Assembly (NCBI RefSeq): GCF_026151395.1
Contig: NZ_JAMQPV010000001.1
Location: forward strand, 2,730,501 to 2,794,500
Length of the DNA: 64,000 nucleotides
Source of the DNA: Leptospira limi
Lineage (GTDB): Bacteria; Spirochaetota; Leptospiria; Leptospirales; Leptospiraceae
Direction of reading: 5' to 3'
This document shows positions 53,190-62,544 of the stretch, one piece after another (the stretch's first letter is position 1; each line of letters opens with the position of its first letter). The position numbers and the translations under genes were made by a program. The notes below the pieces were generated by a model. It saw only the letters and a program-made list of their open reading frames with translations. It was not told the DNA's origin and did not search any database.

Positions 53190-54596
53190 ATGACACAGTT
53201 CCAAATTTGGTTATCTCTACTTTGTCTCTGTGTGATTACATTCTTCTCTTGTAAAAGGTCTGATTTAGAAAACTTATGTGATCCAAAATCGGACTTATAC
53301 AAAAACAGTTTACTTTTACGTTACATTAGCTTTGATGAGTCACCTCATTGTGGTGTCGTTTTAAAAGTAAATCCACCAACCTACTTGATTTGTCCCCCAC
53401 TCATACCAAAACGAAATGGAACCTTTTTTTTGGAAGCATTTGAAACAGATGGGAATCGGCTAAGTTTTTCAAGTAATCCTCCTCTTCCTCCTGGTGTGGT
53501 TTTTTCTTTTTTTTCAAATTCACTCGAAGGCACTTATAATGGTTGGAAGGCAAACCAAGTCCAATTCACAATCACAGCCAGTAACCCAAAAGGAAGTGCA
53601 AGTTGTGTTTACAAACCAGCATGGATGGGGAAAACCCCTCCTAAGACCAATATCACAGTGTGTTATGATGGTTCGGGTAATATTGATGCAACTTGTACTG
53701 TGATTCCAGGCCAAGATGGCCAACTGCAAAAAGGAATTAACACGAGTTTTGTGGGACCAACTCTTGTCTCTGGAGTTGAGATCACAACCGATTTAGTGAC
53801 TGGTCTCGTTTGGACAAGTTGTAACCGAGGAAGAACAGGAATTGGTTGTGGAACTGTAGGAACCGATACCTTTACTTATTCTGATGCACAAACTGAATGT
53901 ACTAGTTTGAATGCAGGTTCTGGATTTGCAGATCGAACGGATTGGCGTGTTCCCGAGATGGAAGAATACTTAACTACCTTTGATCACACCACAGAAAACC
54001 CTTCGATTAATTCGACATACTTTCCACAAACAGCCAGTTTTAATTATAAATCCAATACTTCTAATGCAGCAAATACAGGTGCATTTTATCCTACATATAT
54101 CCAATCTTCGATTGGATTTGGAAATTATTCAGACTTACATTACCTTCGATGTGTGGCCACACCGAGAAATACATTTATCAAACGATTCATCGACCAATCC
54201 GATGGAACTATCTTGGATTTAGATACTGCTCTTGTTTGGCAAAAATGTACAGCAGGCCAACCCAATGTTGCTACTTGTTCAGGTGGAACTGATAGTGCAT
54301 TGCAATGGTCTGCGGCCATTAATTACTGCCAAACTTTATCACTTGCTGGTAAAACGTGGAGACTTCCCAACGCTACAGAATTAATTTCACTAAAGGATTA
54401 CCGATTTAATTTCGGAACTCCTGGTTTTAATTCTCTCTTCTTTCCCAATACTGCCTCTGCCTCATTTTGGTCTTCAAGCCCTGTCATTGGATCACCATCT
54501 ACACAAGCATATGTGACTGATTTTGGAGGTTCCGGTGGTGGACCAGCTCTAAAATCGGATACAACCAATCGAACTCGATGTGTCACAGATTATTAA
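53190..54596 (+). CDS. Lipoprotein with two Lcl-type (DUF1566) domains
   Basis: Predicted surface lipoprotein of 468 residues. The signal peptide ends LCLCVITFFSC, with lipidation cysteine 21. Residues 22-62 contain CDPKSDLYKNSLLLR and CGVVLKVNPP, a module also found at the start of the beta-propeller lipoprotein at 55414-56685. Two DUF1566-like repeats follow: the first begins GLVWTSCNRG and has DWRVPEMEEYLTTFD, the second begins ALVWQKCTAG and has TWRLPNATELISLKDYR. Such domains occur in collagen-like adhesins and many Leptospira lipoproteins. Function unknown. Confidence 0.82.
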   Translation: MTQFQIWLSLLCLCVITFFSCKRSDLENLCDPKSDLYKNSLLLRYISFDESPHCGVVLKVNPPTYLICPPLIPKRNGTFFLEAFETDGNRLSFSSNPPLPPGVVFSFFSNSLEGTYNGWKANQVQFTITASNPKGSASCVYKPAWMGKTPPKTNITVCYDGSGNIDATCTVIPGQDGQLQKGINTSFVGPTLVSGVEITTDLVTGLVWTSCNRGRTGIGCGTVGTDTFTYSDAQTECTSLNAGSGFADRTDWRVPEMEEYLTTFDHTTENPSINSTYFPQTASFNYKSNTSNAANTGAFYPTYIQSSIGFGNYSDLHYLRCVATPRNTFIKRFIDQSDGTILDLDTALVWQKCTAGQPNVATCSGGTDSALQWSAAINYCQTLSLAGKTWRLPNATELISLKDYRFNFGTPGFNSLFFPNTASASFWSSSPVIGSPSTQAYVTDFGGSGGGPALKSDTTNRTRCVTDY

Positions 54597-54611
54597 AGGA
54601 TACGTATTTCA

Positions 54612-55286
54612 TTGTTTTCCAAACTCAAATTTTGTTACTTACTTCTGATTCTCAATACTTGCACAACCGTTGGATTCCACCAAAACTCCATTCGAGAATC
54701 TATGTCTTTTGGAGAACAGACAACCTTTCGCGTCTGTGTTGTCAAAGAAACAGGAATTTTGGACAAAGATGTTGCCAATCTTTTTGAAAATTGGAACGAG
54801 GAATTAAAACTTTACCAATTAAAGGCAATTCCCGTAGTTCTTTTTGCAATGGAACGACCTGGTTTTTATGGTACAGACATACTCGAATACATGATGAATA
54901 TGAGAATGCCTGATGGATGTGACCGACTTTTGTATTTAAAAGGCCGAACTTGGGGGGACATTGTTTTTGAAATTGTCACACTTGGAATTTTTGTTGGAGT
55001 TGGTATCAAATTAGAATTACAAGGTGCGGTCGAAACGGAGACCAATACAAAAGGATATATCAAAGCCAAATACATATCCACCATACAGTTGTTATTCACA
55101 AGTCCAAATTCCACTTTGGTTCATGAAGGTTACCATTTGCTTGGTTGTGGCCACCAATTATTCATGAAAGAATGTTATGAAAGGATAAAAGACGTTAAAC
55201 TTTTGTTATCTGATCCAAATAGAGATCCCACCTTTTTTCCCGTCATAAATACTTCTGGAAAAAAGATCTTAAAAAGACCAAATTGA
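54612..55286 (+). CDS. Predicted lipoprotein with HExxHxxGxxH metalloprotease motif
   Basis: Protein of 224 residues. A short basic start and LLLILNTC give a lipoprotein signal peptide with cysteine 17. Residues 171-181 read HEGYHLLGCGH, an exact match to the metzincin zinc motif HExxHxxGxxH, with E172 as the general base. I see no other recognised domain and no clear methionine turn, though M185 lies near. The start is TTG at 54612. It sits between two other predicted lipoprotein genes. It may be an outer-membrane-anchored protease (inference). Confidence 0.7.
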   Translation: MFSKLKFCYLLLILNTCTTVGFHQNSIRESMSFGEQTTFRVCVVKETGILDKDVANLFENWNEELKLYQLKAIPVVLFAMERPGFYGTDILEYMMNMRMPDGCDRLLYLKGRTWGDIVFEIVTLGIFVGVGIKLELQGAVETETNTKGYIKAKYISTIQLLFTSPNSTLVHEGYHLLGCGHQLFMKECYERIKDVKLLLSDPNRDPTFFPVINTSGKKILKRPN

Positions 55287-55413
55287 GTTCGTCACAATGT
55301 CAAAAACTTTACCAACTGCGATGCGGACAATTCCGCAAGTAATCTTTGGGGATTTTTCTAAACTTGATTGCGATTCGAATGCGGTTGCCAGTAACGTCCA
55401 ATTCAGAACGTTT

Positions 55414-56685
55414 ATGCTCCGAAATCTCACTCTGTTCATTTTTGTCATTTTTTTATCCCATTGTACAAATGGAAATATCTCTAACAATTGTGATGTGGGC
55501 TCGGATACTTTTTTAAGTACATTACTATTCCGAATCTCGGTACAGGACAAAAGTTACCAATGTGGTTACAAGATTAACCCTCCTAAAATCCCTGCCTGTT
55601 CCTTAAAATATGAGGAAACACATTTACCTGAAAACTGGACTCAGGTCAAACAAGAAGTAGAAACTCAATTTGCACTTGGTTCCAGTGGGTCAGAAACATT
55701 AGTACAATACAATCTTACTTCTATTGCGACGGCAGTAGGTACGGGCACAACTGCATTCCAAGGTGCTCTCAGTGCACCAAATGGAAATGTATACCTCTTA
55801 CCTTATAACTCAACTAAAATTGTCGCGATTAACCCAAAAACAAAAAATTATGAACTAGCAGCAACTGTTCCTGGAGCCGTTGATTTTATTGGAGGAACCT
55901 TAGGTCCAAGTGGAATCATTTACCTTTCCCCTCACACCAATAATACATTCTATAAATTTGATACATCCAATCATACGTTGGCGAGTATCACGAGTATTTC
56001 GATGGGAGGGGCTGCCTATAATGGAGGAGTTTTTGCTCCCAATGGAAAAATATATTACGTACCAAGTGGGGAAACCACGATCCGGTATTATAATACAATC
56101 ACAGGAACCATTGGTTCTGTTGCAACTCCTGTGAGTGGAGGAATCTTCGCCAATGGTGTGTTAACTCCCGAAGGTAAAATCTACTTTATTCCACATACGG
56201 CAACCAACATACATATCCTCGACACAGTTACAGAATCAGTCACTACGATTCCATTTTCTTTTGGTGGGGCTGCCAATTATATTTCAGGAATTTATACACC
56301 TAACGGGCGTATTTATATCATACCATATAATGCTTCGACAGTCTATTACGTAGACACAAAAGATAACAACAATGTTGTTAATGTAGGAACCATTCCAAGT
56401 GCGAGCTCCGCAATGTTTAACGGAGTCGTACTGGCACCCAACGGAAAACTCTACCCTATTCCCTTGAATTATGCGAATTTTCTCTCTATCGATTCCAATA
56501 GCTCCGAAATCAAACTGTTAATGGCAAATCCAAGTTCAAATTCCTACCGGGGTGGAGTCATTGGGCAAACTGGAGAAATTTACCTCTCGCCCCACAATGC
56601 AAATCGTTTTGATTTACTCGACACAAAATCGAATGGAAGTTTTTGTGATTCCGTCCGGCTTTCGCCTTATTGGAATAAATTTTAG
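55414..56685 (+). CDS. Beta-propeller-like lipoprotein
   Basis: Predicted lipoprotein of 423 residues. I chose the ATG at 55414 because LFIFVIFLSHC immediately after it is a good signal peptide (cysteine 17). The frame is open to 55297. The N-terminal module CDVGSDTFLSTLLFR plus CGYKINPP resembles that of the lipoprotein at 53190. From about residue 100 at least seven blades of about 42-45 residues repeat the pattern APNGxIYxxPxxxxxIxxxDT, for example FAPNGKIYYVPSGETTIRYY. The likely role is protein or ligand binding at the cell surface. Confidence 0.78.
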   Translation: MLRNLTLFIFVIFLSHCTNGNISNNCDVGSDTFLSTLLFRISVQDKSYQCGYKINPPKIPACSLKYEETHLPENWTQVKQEVETQFALGSSGSETLVQYNLTSIATAVGTGTTAFQGALSAPNGNVYLLPYNSTKIVAINPKTKNYELAATVPGAVDFIGGTLGPSGIIYLSPHTNNTFYKFDTSNHTLASITSISMGGAAYNGGVFAPNGKIYYVPSGETTIRYYNTITGTIGSVATPVSGGIFANGVLTPEGKIYFIPHTATNIHILDTVTESVTTIPFSFGGAANYISGIYTPNGRIYIIPYNASTVYYVDTKDNNNVVNVGTIPSASSAMFNGVVLAPNGKLYPIPLNYANFLSIDSNSSEIKLLMANPSSNSYRGGVIGQTGEIYLSPHNANRFDLLDTKSNGSFCDSVRLSPYWNKF

Positions 56686-56772
56686 TCGAAAAAATCACAA
56701 TTCTTCACCAATTGTTTCGTCTCATGGTTCTTGAGAAGATAGCGATTCATTTGGAATGGCTACTGATTCCTT

Positions 56773-58680
56773 ATGAAAGAAACGATCAATCAATCAGAGT
56801 TCTTCTATTCCTTCGCAAACCAATTGCCCTATTCTGTTTTTTTATTTAAATCAAAATCACAAACGTTTGCAAAAGAGAATTCTTTATTATTTTCAAACTC
56901 CAAAGCGATGGAACTCCAAAGAACTCCTAAACTTGGGAGTACTCATTTAAACATTGGATCTCTATTTCCATTTTTATTCGAATCCGAATTATTTAAAAAT
57001 ATCCAAGCTGTTTGGAACGAATACAAACAATGGGAAGAAGTGATCACAAAAAATACGTTCCAGTACTTTGGATTCCAAAACCAAACTTACTTACTCAAAC
57101 TAACTCGACTGGATTCTATCCATTATACAATTTCGTTGGAAGAGTTAACAGATGCCATCCTTGCAGAAAAAATCCTAAGACAAAAAGAAACAAAACTTGA
57201 TCGTTTACTAAAGACAATGATCAACGGTGTGGTTGTAGTGAATTTGGAAGGACAAATCCTTTACGCAAATGAGAGTGCATCCGAAATTTTAGATTTGGAA
57301 TTAGAAAAAATTGAAAACCGATACTTCAGTTCAAAGGAATGGAAACAAATCAGTGAAGATGGAAGCCCATTCCCCGCAGACAAACTACCGTTAGCATTAG
57401 CTCTTGGTAAACAAATCACAGTCTACAATTGTGAACATGGAATCATATCGGAAGATGGTCATGTAAAATGGCTAAATGTGAATGCGACTCCGCTTTTTGA
57501 TGAACATGGAAATTTAGAAGGAGCCACAGCTAGTTTTTTAGATATCACCGAATTAAAAAACACACAAAATACAATCGAACAACAAAATCGTAAACTAACC
57601 TCTATTTTAAATGCAATTGAAAGATCAGCCATTGTGAGTGTCACAAATCCCGAAGGGATCATCATACGAGCAAATCCAAAATTTATTAAAATTTCTGGGT
57701 TTACAGAATCCGAGATCATTGGATCGGACCATAAAATCCTTAGTTCAGATTATCATAAAAAAGAATTTTGGCAAGGGCTTTGGGAACAAATCAAAAAAGG
57801 AAAAACCTGGGAAGGGGTCATTAAAAACAAATCCAAAGATGGTAATTATTTTTGGCTTCAAACCTTTATCCACCCTTTATACAATCTTCAAGATGAAATT
57901 GAAGCATATCTATCCATACGATTTGATATCACTGAAGAAATTGAAGCCTTGGAAAATACCAATCGGATGTTACATTTCACCGGGATCCAAAACAATCGAT
58001 TACAAAACTTTGCTTACATTATATCTCACAACATCAGACAACATTCATCCAATTTCACTTCTCTCATCCAGTTATTGGAAGAATCCAAGTCAGAAGAAGA
58101 TAAAAAGAATCTGATCGAGATGTTGCATGTTTCCTCCATCCAATTAGAAGAAACCATTTCCCATCTGAATGATATCATCTCCATCAACCAAACATTGAAT
58201 AAACCAATGGAAGATTGTTCTTTAAAAAAAGAAGTGGATAAAACGCTTTCGATCCTCAGCGGTTCCATTGAATTACGAAAGATCCAAGTGGATGTACAAA
58301 TTCCAGAAGGGCTTACCATAAGAACTATCCCTGCTTATTTAGAAAGCATCTTACTCAACCTTCTATCGAATGCCGTAAAATATGTTCGTTTGAAACAGGG
58401 TGCTTGGATCAAAGTAGGAATCGAAGAAAATAATGAACAAATCACCATTTTGGTCGAAGACAATGGTCTTGGGATCAATTTGGAGAAACATGGGAACAAA
58501 ATCTTTGGGATGTTCAAAACATTCCACCGTAATGAAGATGCGAGAGGAATTGGCCTTTTTATCACCAAATCACAAGTAGAAGTTCTCGGTGGTGAGATCA
58601 TTGTGGAAAGTGAAGAACAGAAAGGTTCACGTTTTTTTGTAAGGCTCCCCAAAAACCCAGAGGAAACTCTTCGGGTGTAA
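56773..58680 (+). CDS. PAS-domain sensor histidine kinase
   Basis: Cytoplasmic kinase of 635 residues without membrane helices. The first 140 residues are a PAS-like sensor, with further PAS domains at about 145-265 (VVVNLEGQILYANESA) and 280-395 (SVTNPEGIIIRANPKF). The phospho-acceptor lies in FAYIISHNIRQHSSNF (H419). The ATPase domain has LLNLLSNAVKYVR, EDNGLGINLEKHGNKIFGMF and ARGIGLFITKSQVE. No response regulator gene is adjacent, so its partner is elsewhere. The SHNIR form of the H-box groups it with bacteriophytochrome-type kinases. Confidence 0.86.
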   Translation: MKETINQSEFFYSFANQLPYSVFLFKSKSQTFAKENSLLFSNSKAMELQRTPKLGSTHLNIGSLFPFLFESELFKNIQAVWNEYKQWEEVITKNTFQYFGFQNQTYLLKLTRLDSIHYTISLEELTDAILAEKILRQKETKLDRLLKTMINGVVVVNLEGQILYANESASEILDLELEKIENRYFSSKEWKQISEDGSPFPADKLPLALALGKQITVYNCEHGIISEDGHVKWLNVNATPLFDEHGNLEGATASFLDITELKNTQNTIEQQNRKLTSILNAIERSAIVSVTNPEGIIIRANPKFIKISGFTESEIIGSDHKILSSDYHKKEFWQGLWEQIKKGKTWEGVIKNKSKDGNYFWLQTFIHPLYNLQDEIEAYLSIRFDITEEIEALENTNRMLHFTGIQNNRLQNFAYIISHNIRQHSSNFTSLIQLLEESKSEEDKKNLIEMLHVSSIQLEETISHLNDIISINQTLNKPMEDCSLKKEVDKTLSILSGSIELRKIQVDVQIPEGLTIRTIPAYLESILLNLLSNAVKYVRLKQGAWIKVGIEENNEQITILVEDNGLGINLEKHGNKIFGMFKTFHRNEDARGIGLFITKSQVEVLGGEIIVESEEQKGSRFFVRLPKNPEETLRV

Positions 58681-58813
58681 AAAGGAAATCGGATTCATCC
58701 ATCAGCTTTCACATCTCACTTCTTGCGTTCCCACTTTTCTCTTTGTTCACTTCCTTTCAATCCGTCTTGACAATCTCACCCAACCCTTGAGGCTTACCCT
58801 AGTGATCCGTTGG

Positions 58814-58825
58814 CGAAAGCTTTCG
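58814..58825. repeat. 12-bp palindrome upstream of sucC
   Basis: CGAAAGCTTTCG, perfect and without spacer, 26 bp before the sucC ATG. It could be a regulator site for the TCA-cycle operon or chance. A TTGACA hexamer also occurs at 58767-58772, without a convincing -10 at the right distance. Confidence 0.3.
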
Positions 58826-58851
58826 GACGAACCAATGACATAAGGAAATCC

Positions 58852-60021
58852 ATGAAAGTCCACGAATACCAGGCCAAAGAAATCCTACGTAGACACAATG
58901 CCAACGTTCCATTCGGAAAGGTCATCGACACAGTCGGTGATTTCGAAAAGGCATACAGCGAAGTTGTCCAAAAATCACCAGTAGTGGTGGTAAAAGCCCA
59001 AATCCACGCAGGTGGACGAGGAAAAGGTGGCGGAGTTAAGGTCGCGAAGACAAAAGACGATGCCAAAGCAGCAGCTGAGAAAATTCTCGGAATGCAACTC
59101 ATCACCCCACAAACGGGTCCAGAAGGGAAAAAAGTCCTCAAGGTGTATTTAGAACAAGGACTTGAAATCGCAAAAGAATATTACCTTTCCATCCTCCTCG
59201 ACAGAGCAATTCGCAAAACCATTATCATGGCTTCCACTGAAGGTGGTATGGAAATTGAAGAAGTTGCGGAAACCCACCCAGAAAAAATCATCAAAATCCA
59301 AATTGATCCAGGAATTGGAATCCAAGGTTCCCAAGTCAGAGAACTTGCATTTGCTCTTGGAATCCCTGCAGAAGCACAAAAATCATTCACTGCCCTTGTG
59401 AATTCTGTCTACAATGCTTACATCAAAGAAGATGCAGCACTTTTAGAGATCAACCCCCTCATCCTTACCAAACAAAACGAAATCATTGCAGGTGACTGTA
59501 AGATGGACTTGGATGAAAACGCACTCTATCGTCACCCAGACAACGAAGCACTCCGTGACATTTCGGAAGAAGATCCTTACGAAGTAAAAGCAAAAGAATA
59601 CAACCTCAACTACGTGAAGTTAGATGGAAACATCGGTTGTATGGTGAATGGTGCCGGTCTTGCAATGGCAACTATGGACATCGTAAAACTTGCTGGTGCA
59701 GAACCTGCTAACTTCCTCGATGTGGGAGGTGGAGCAAACCCTACTACTGTGGAAAACGGATTTAGACTCATCCTTTCCGATCCAAATGTGAAAGGAATTT
59801 TTGTGAACGTATTTGGTGGAATTGTTCGATGTGACCGTGTTGCGGTTGGTATCATCGAAGCTACTAAAAAAGTAAACGTATCGGTACCAGTTGTGGTTCG
59901 ATTGAAAGGAACCAACGCAGAAGAAGGGAAAAAAATCCTGAACGAATCTGGTATGAACATTGTGGGAGTAGAAGGACTCCGTGACGCGGCAGACAAAATT
60001 GTCTCCCTAATCAAAAAATAG
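58852..60021 (+). CDS. sucC: Succinate-CoA ligase (ADP/GDP-forming), beta subunit
   Basis: TCA-cycle enzyme subunit of 389 residues that converts succinyl-CoA to succinate with nucleotide triphosphate formation. [20 protein letters not shown] is the family start. [18 protein letters not shown] is the ATP-grasp nucleotide site, [11 protein letters not shown] holds metal-binding residues, and [19 protein letters not shown] and [13 protein letters not shown] bind the phosphate. The ATG at 58852 follows AAGGAA by 5 nt, although the frame is open from 58810. It is followed by sucD after 12 bp. Confidence 0.97.
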   Translation: MKVHEYQAKEILRRHNANVPFGKVIDTVGDFEKAYSEVVQKSPVVVVKAQIHAGGRGKGGGVKVAKTKDDAKAAAEKILGMQLITPQTGPEGKKVLKVYLEQGLEIAKEYYLSILLDRAIRKTIIMASTEGGMEIEEVAETHPEKIIKIQIDPGIGIQGSQVRELAFALGIPAEAQKSFTALVNSVYNAYIKEDAALLEINPLILTKQNEIIAGDCKMDLDENALYRHPDNEALRDISEEDPYEVKAKEYNLNYVKLDGNIGCMVNGAGLAMATMDIVKLAGAEPANFLDVGGGANPTTVENGFRLILSDPNVKGIFVNVFGGIVRCDRVAVGIIEATKKVNVSVPVVVRLKGTNAEEGKKILNESGMNIVGVEGLRDAADKIVSLIKK

Positions 60022-60033
60022 GAAACTAAAAAC

Positions 60034-60924
60034 ATGGCTGTATTAGTAGATGAAAATACAAGAGTCGTTGTACAAGGGATCACTGGAAAAGAAGGATCCT
60101 TCCATGCAACGCAAATGTTAGAATATGGTACCAAAGTGGTAGCAGGTGTTACACCAGGAAAGGGTGGACAAATTTGGACTTCTGAGTTCGGAAAAACTGC
60201 ACCAGTACGCAATACCATCAAAGACGCAATGAAGGAAGACGGAGCAAACGCTGCTGTCATTTTTGTTCCGCCTCCATTTGCTGCGGATGCCATCCTAGAA
60301 GGAATCTTTGCTGAAATCCCTCTTGTGGTTTGTATCACAGAAGGAATCCCAACTCACGACATGTTAAAAGTGTACAGTGTGTTACGAAATTCCAAAACAA
60401 AACTTGTGGGACCTAACTGCCCAGGTGTCATTAACCCTCGTTATAATGTAAAGATGGGAATTATGCCAGGATTTATCCACACTCCAGGAAACATCGGAAT
60501 CGTTTCCCGTTCAGGAACCTTAACATATGAATCCGTTGCTTCTCTCACAGCGGCAGGCCTTGGCCAGTCCACATGTATTGGGATCGGGGGAGACCCAGTT
60601 CCAGGGATGAACCACGTAGAAGCGGTTCGTCTCCTCAACGAAGACCCAGATACAGAAGGGATTGTGATGATTGGTGAAATTGGTGGAACTTCGGAAGAAG
60701 AAGCTGCTGCTTACATCAAAGCTCATGTGAAAAAACCAGTTGTAGGTTTTATTGCAGGTCAAACTGCTCCTCCAGGAAAACGTATGGGCCATGCCGGTGC
60801 GATCATTTCAGGGGGAATGGGAACTGCCACTTCCAAAATTGCAGCAATGCAAGATGCTGGTGTGAGTATTTGTGCTCATATTGGGGAAGTAGGAGATAAA
60901 ATGAAATTGGCCCTTAAAAAATAA
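60034..60924 (+). CDS. sucD: Succinate-CoA ligase, alpha subunit
   Basis: CoA-binding subunit of 296 residues. [20 protein letters not shown] is the CoA site, [11 protein letters not shown] is conserved, [20 protein letters not shown] and [11 protein letters not shown] form the active-site loops, and [18 protein letters not shown] carries the phosphohistidine. It forms the alpha-beta enzyme with SucC. A hairpin terminator begins inside its last codons. Confidence 0.97.
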   Translation: MAVLVDENTRVVVQGITGKEGSFHATQMLEYGTKVVAGVTPGKGGQIWTSEFGKTAPVRNTIKDAMKEDGANAAVIFVPPPFAADAILEGIFAEIPLVVCITEGIPTHDMLKVYSVLRNSKTKLVGPNCPGVINPRYNVKMGIMPGFIHTPGNIGIVSRSGTLTYESVASLTAAGLGQSTCIGIGGDPVPGMNHVEAVRLLNEDPDTEGIVMIGEIGGTSEEEAAAYIKAHVKKPVVGFIAGQTAPPGKRMGHAGAIISGGMGTATSKIAAMQDAGVSICAHIGEVGDKMKLALKK

Positions 60925-60934
60925 GGGCTTTTTT
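60910..60934 (+). terminator. Intrinsic terminator of sucCD
   Basis: Stem GCCCTTA / TAAGGGC with an AAAAA loop, followed by six T. The left arm lies in the last sucD codons and the right arm includes the TAA stop, so termination is built into the coding end. It separates sucCD from the TolC-type gene. Confidence 0.85.
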
Positions 60935-60981
60935 CAAAAAAAACAACTTTGCAGGGGAAATGAGGAGTCTGAATTAAGAGT

Positions 60982-62523
60982 ATGGAACAACGTTCATGGG
61001 TTTCTAGTGCATTGGTTCTCTTCATTTCCTTCGGCCTTCTCGCTGCCGAATCGGACGAAAAAGGGTTTACCTTAAGTTTAAAGGATGCGGTTCGGTATGC
61101 CATTGAAAACAACCGCGAAGTGTTACAAGCACGTTTGGAATTAGCAAAAGCTGATACCAATTTGATGAAATTTGAAGCCAAGTATTCTTGGCGTGCGATT
61201 TCCAAAGCAGAAATCGACCAAAAGAAGTTTCCTTTTAACCAAAACAACATCTTCACGGGAACAAAAACCCAAACCAACACATACAGTGCTGGTCTTGAAA
61301 AACTCTTCACAACAGGAACTTACTTCAAACTAGAAGCAAGGTCACAACGTTTTGACTCAAATGCGTTTGAAAATCCAAACCAAACTCCTGCTGGATTTAC
61401 AGCTTTAGGCCTCCCTCCTCTTTATACGGATTCCTTATCTGTTACCATTGCCCAAGACTTACTTAAAAATGCGTTTGGTGCCAATGAAAGGAATATGGAA
61501 AAAATCCTAGAAAACCAAACAGAAATCATGCGGGAACAAATGGAAGACCAAGTTGCTTCCAAAGTGGTATCTACTCTTGTTGATTATTGGAATTACTCTG
61601 TAAAAGAATCGGGATACCAAACCTTCGAACAATTGTTAAAAAATACAAAAAATGTAAGGGATCTAACGATTCGTAAACAAGGGCTTGGACTTTCGGAAAG
61701 TTTCGAAGTGAACCAATGGAATGCCCTACTTTCCCAAGTGGAAGGCCAAATGGCCCAAGCAAGTGCCGAAAAGGAAGAAGCGAGACGAAAACTCATTCGT
61801 TCCCTGAACCTTCCTGAAGACACTGTGTTCCAAAAGACAACTCCACTTTCTGAAACTTTACCAGACAAATTGGACTACCAATCTGATATCGACTACGCCT
61901 ACAAACACAGAGCTGATTTCCGTGCCATCCAAAGGAAAAAAGAAAACGCAGAACTTGCTATGAAGATGGCAAAAAACGAAGCCCTACCATCGTTAAAAGC
62001 AGCGGGAACGTATGGTTACCAAGCTCAAAATACCATTAGCCCTCAAAATAATTATTCAGACAGCCGCCATGGCGTTTTTTCCTACCAGTACCCAGTGATG
62101 CAAGGGTCTCTTGACTTGAGTTACCCCATCATGGACAAAGGGGTCAAAGTTGGAATCCGTGATGCAGAAATCCAAAAAAGACAGGTTTCGTTAGAGGAAG
62201 CTGATTTGGTCAAAGCCGTTTCGGATGATGTCAAAACAAGAATTGATATTTTAAAAGCATCTTTCCGAGTGATGGAAAATGCAAAACGTACGGAAGAGGA
62301 ATCTAAAAAATACTATAATGGTGTTTTACGTTCCTTCCAACAAGGCAGGTTCAATGCACTTGCCGTAAAAAATGCACTGGACACATTGGTACAAGACCAG
62401 TTATCACTTGTAAGAGCAAAAGTTGACTACAACATCAATTTACACAGATACTATGTGGCAAAAAATGCATTATTCGAAGAATACGGAGTGGACCGAGCCA
62501 AACTCCTTCCTGAAAATCTTTAA
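60982..62523 (+). CDS. TolC-family outer membrane efflux protein
   Basis: Protein of 513 residues with signal peptide SSALVLFISFGLLAAES and the TolC pattern of two related halves. FTLSLKDAVRYAIENNREVL is the characteristic N-terminal repeat and YKHRADFRAIQRKKENAELA the equivalent start of the second half. Long amphipathic helices alternate with beta-strand segments such as YQYPVMQGSLDLSYPIMDKG. It would form the periplasm-spanning channel of an efflux or secretion system. No pump or adaptor gene is present in the window. Confidence 0.88.
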   Translation: MEQRSWVSSALVLFISFGLLAAESDEKGFTLSLKDAVRYAIENNREVLQARLELAKADTNLMKFEAKYSWRAISKAEIDQKKFPFNQNNIFTGTKTQTNTYSAGLEKLFTTGTYFKLEARSQRFDSNAFENPNQTPAGFTALGLPPLYTDSLSVTIAQDLLKNAFGANERNMEKILENQTEIMREQMEDQVASKVVSTLVDYWNYSVKESGYQTFEQLLKNTKNVRDLTIRKQGLGLSESFEVNQWNALLSQVEGQMAQASAEKEEARRKLIRSLNLPEDTVFQKTTPLSETLPDKLDYQSDIDYAYKHRADFRAIQRKKENAELAMKMAKNEALPSLKAAGTYGYQAQNTISPQNNYSDSRHGVFSYQYPVMQGSLDLSYPIMDKGVKVGIRDAEIQKRQVSLEEADLVKAVSDDVKTRIDILKASFRVMENAKRTEEESKKYYNGVLRSFQQGRFNALAVKNALDTLVQDQLSLVRAKVDYNINLHRYYVAKNALFEEYGVDRAKLLPENL

Positions 62524-62544
62524 GAGAAAAACGGGAGGTAACGT

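Noticed and set aside
59610..60338. Antisense open frame of 242 codons across sucC-sucD on the minus strand
   Set aside because: It lies fully opposite two strongly conserved genes. The translation is rich in Pro, Ser and Thr from the complementary codons, and it shows no domain or ribosome site.
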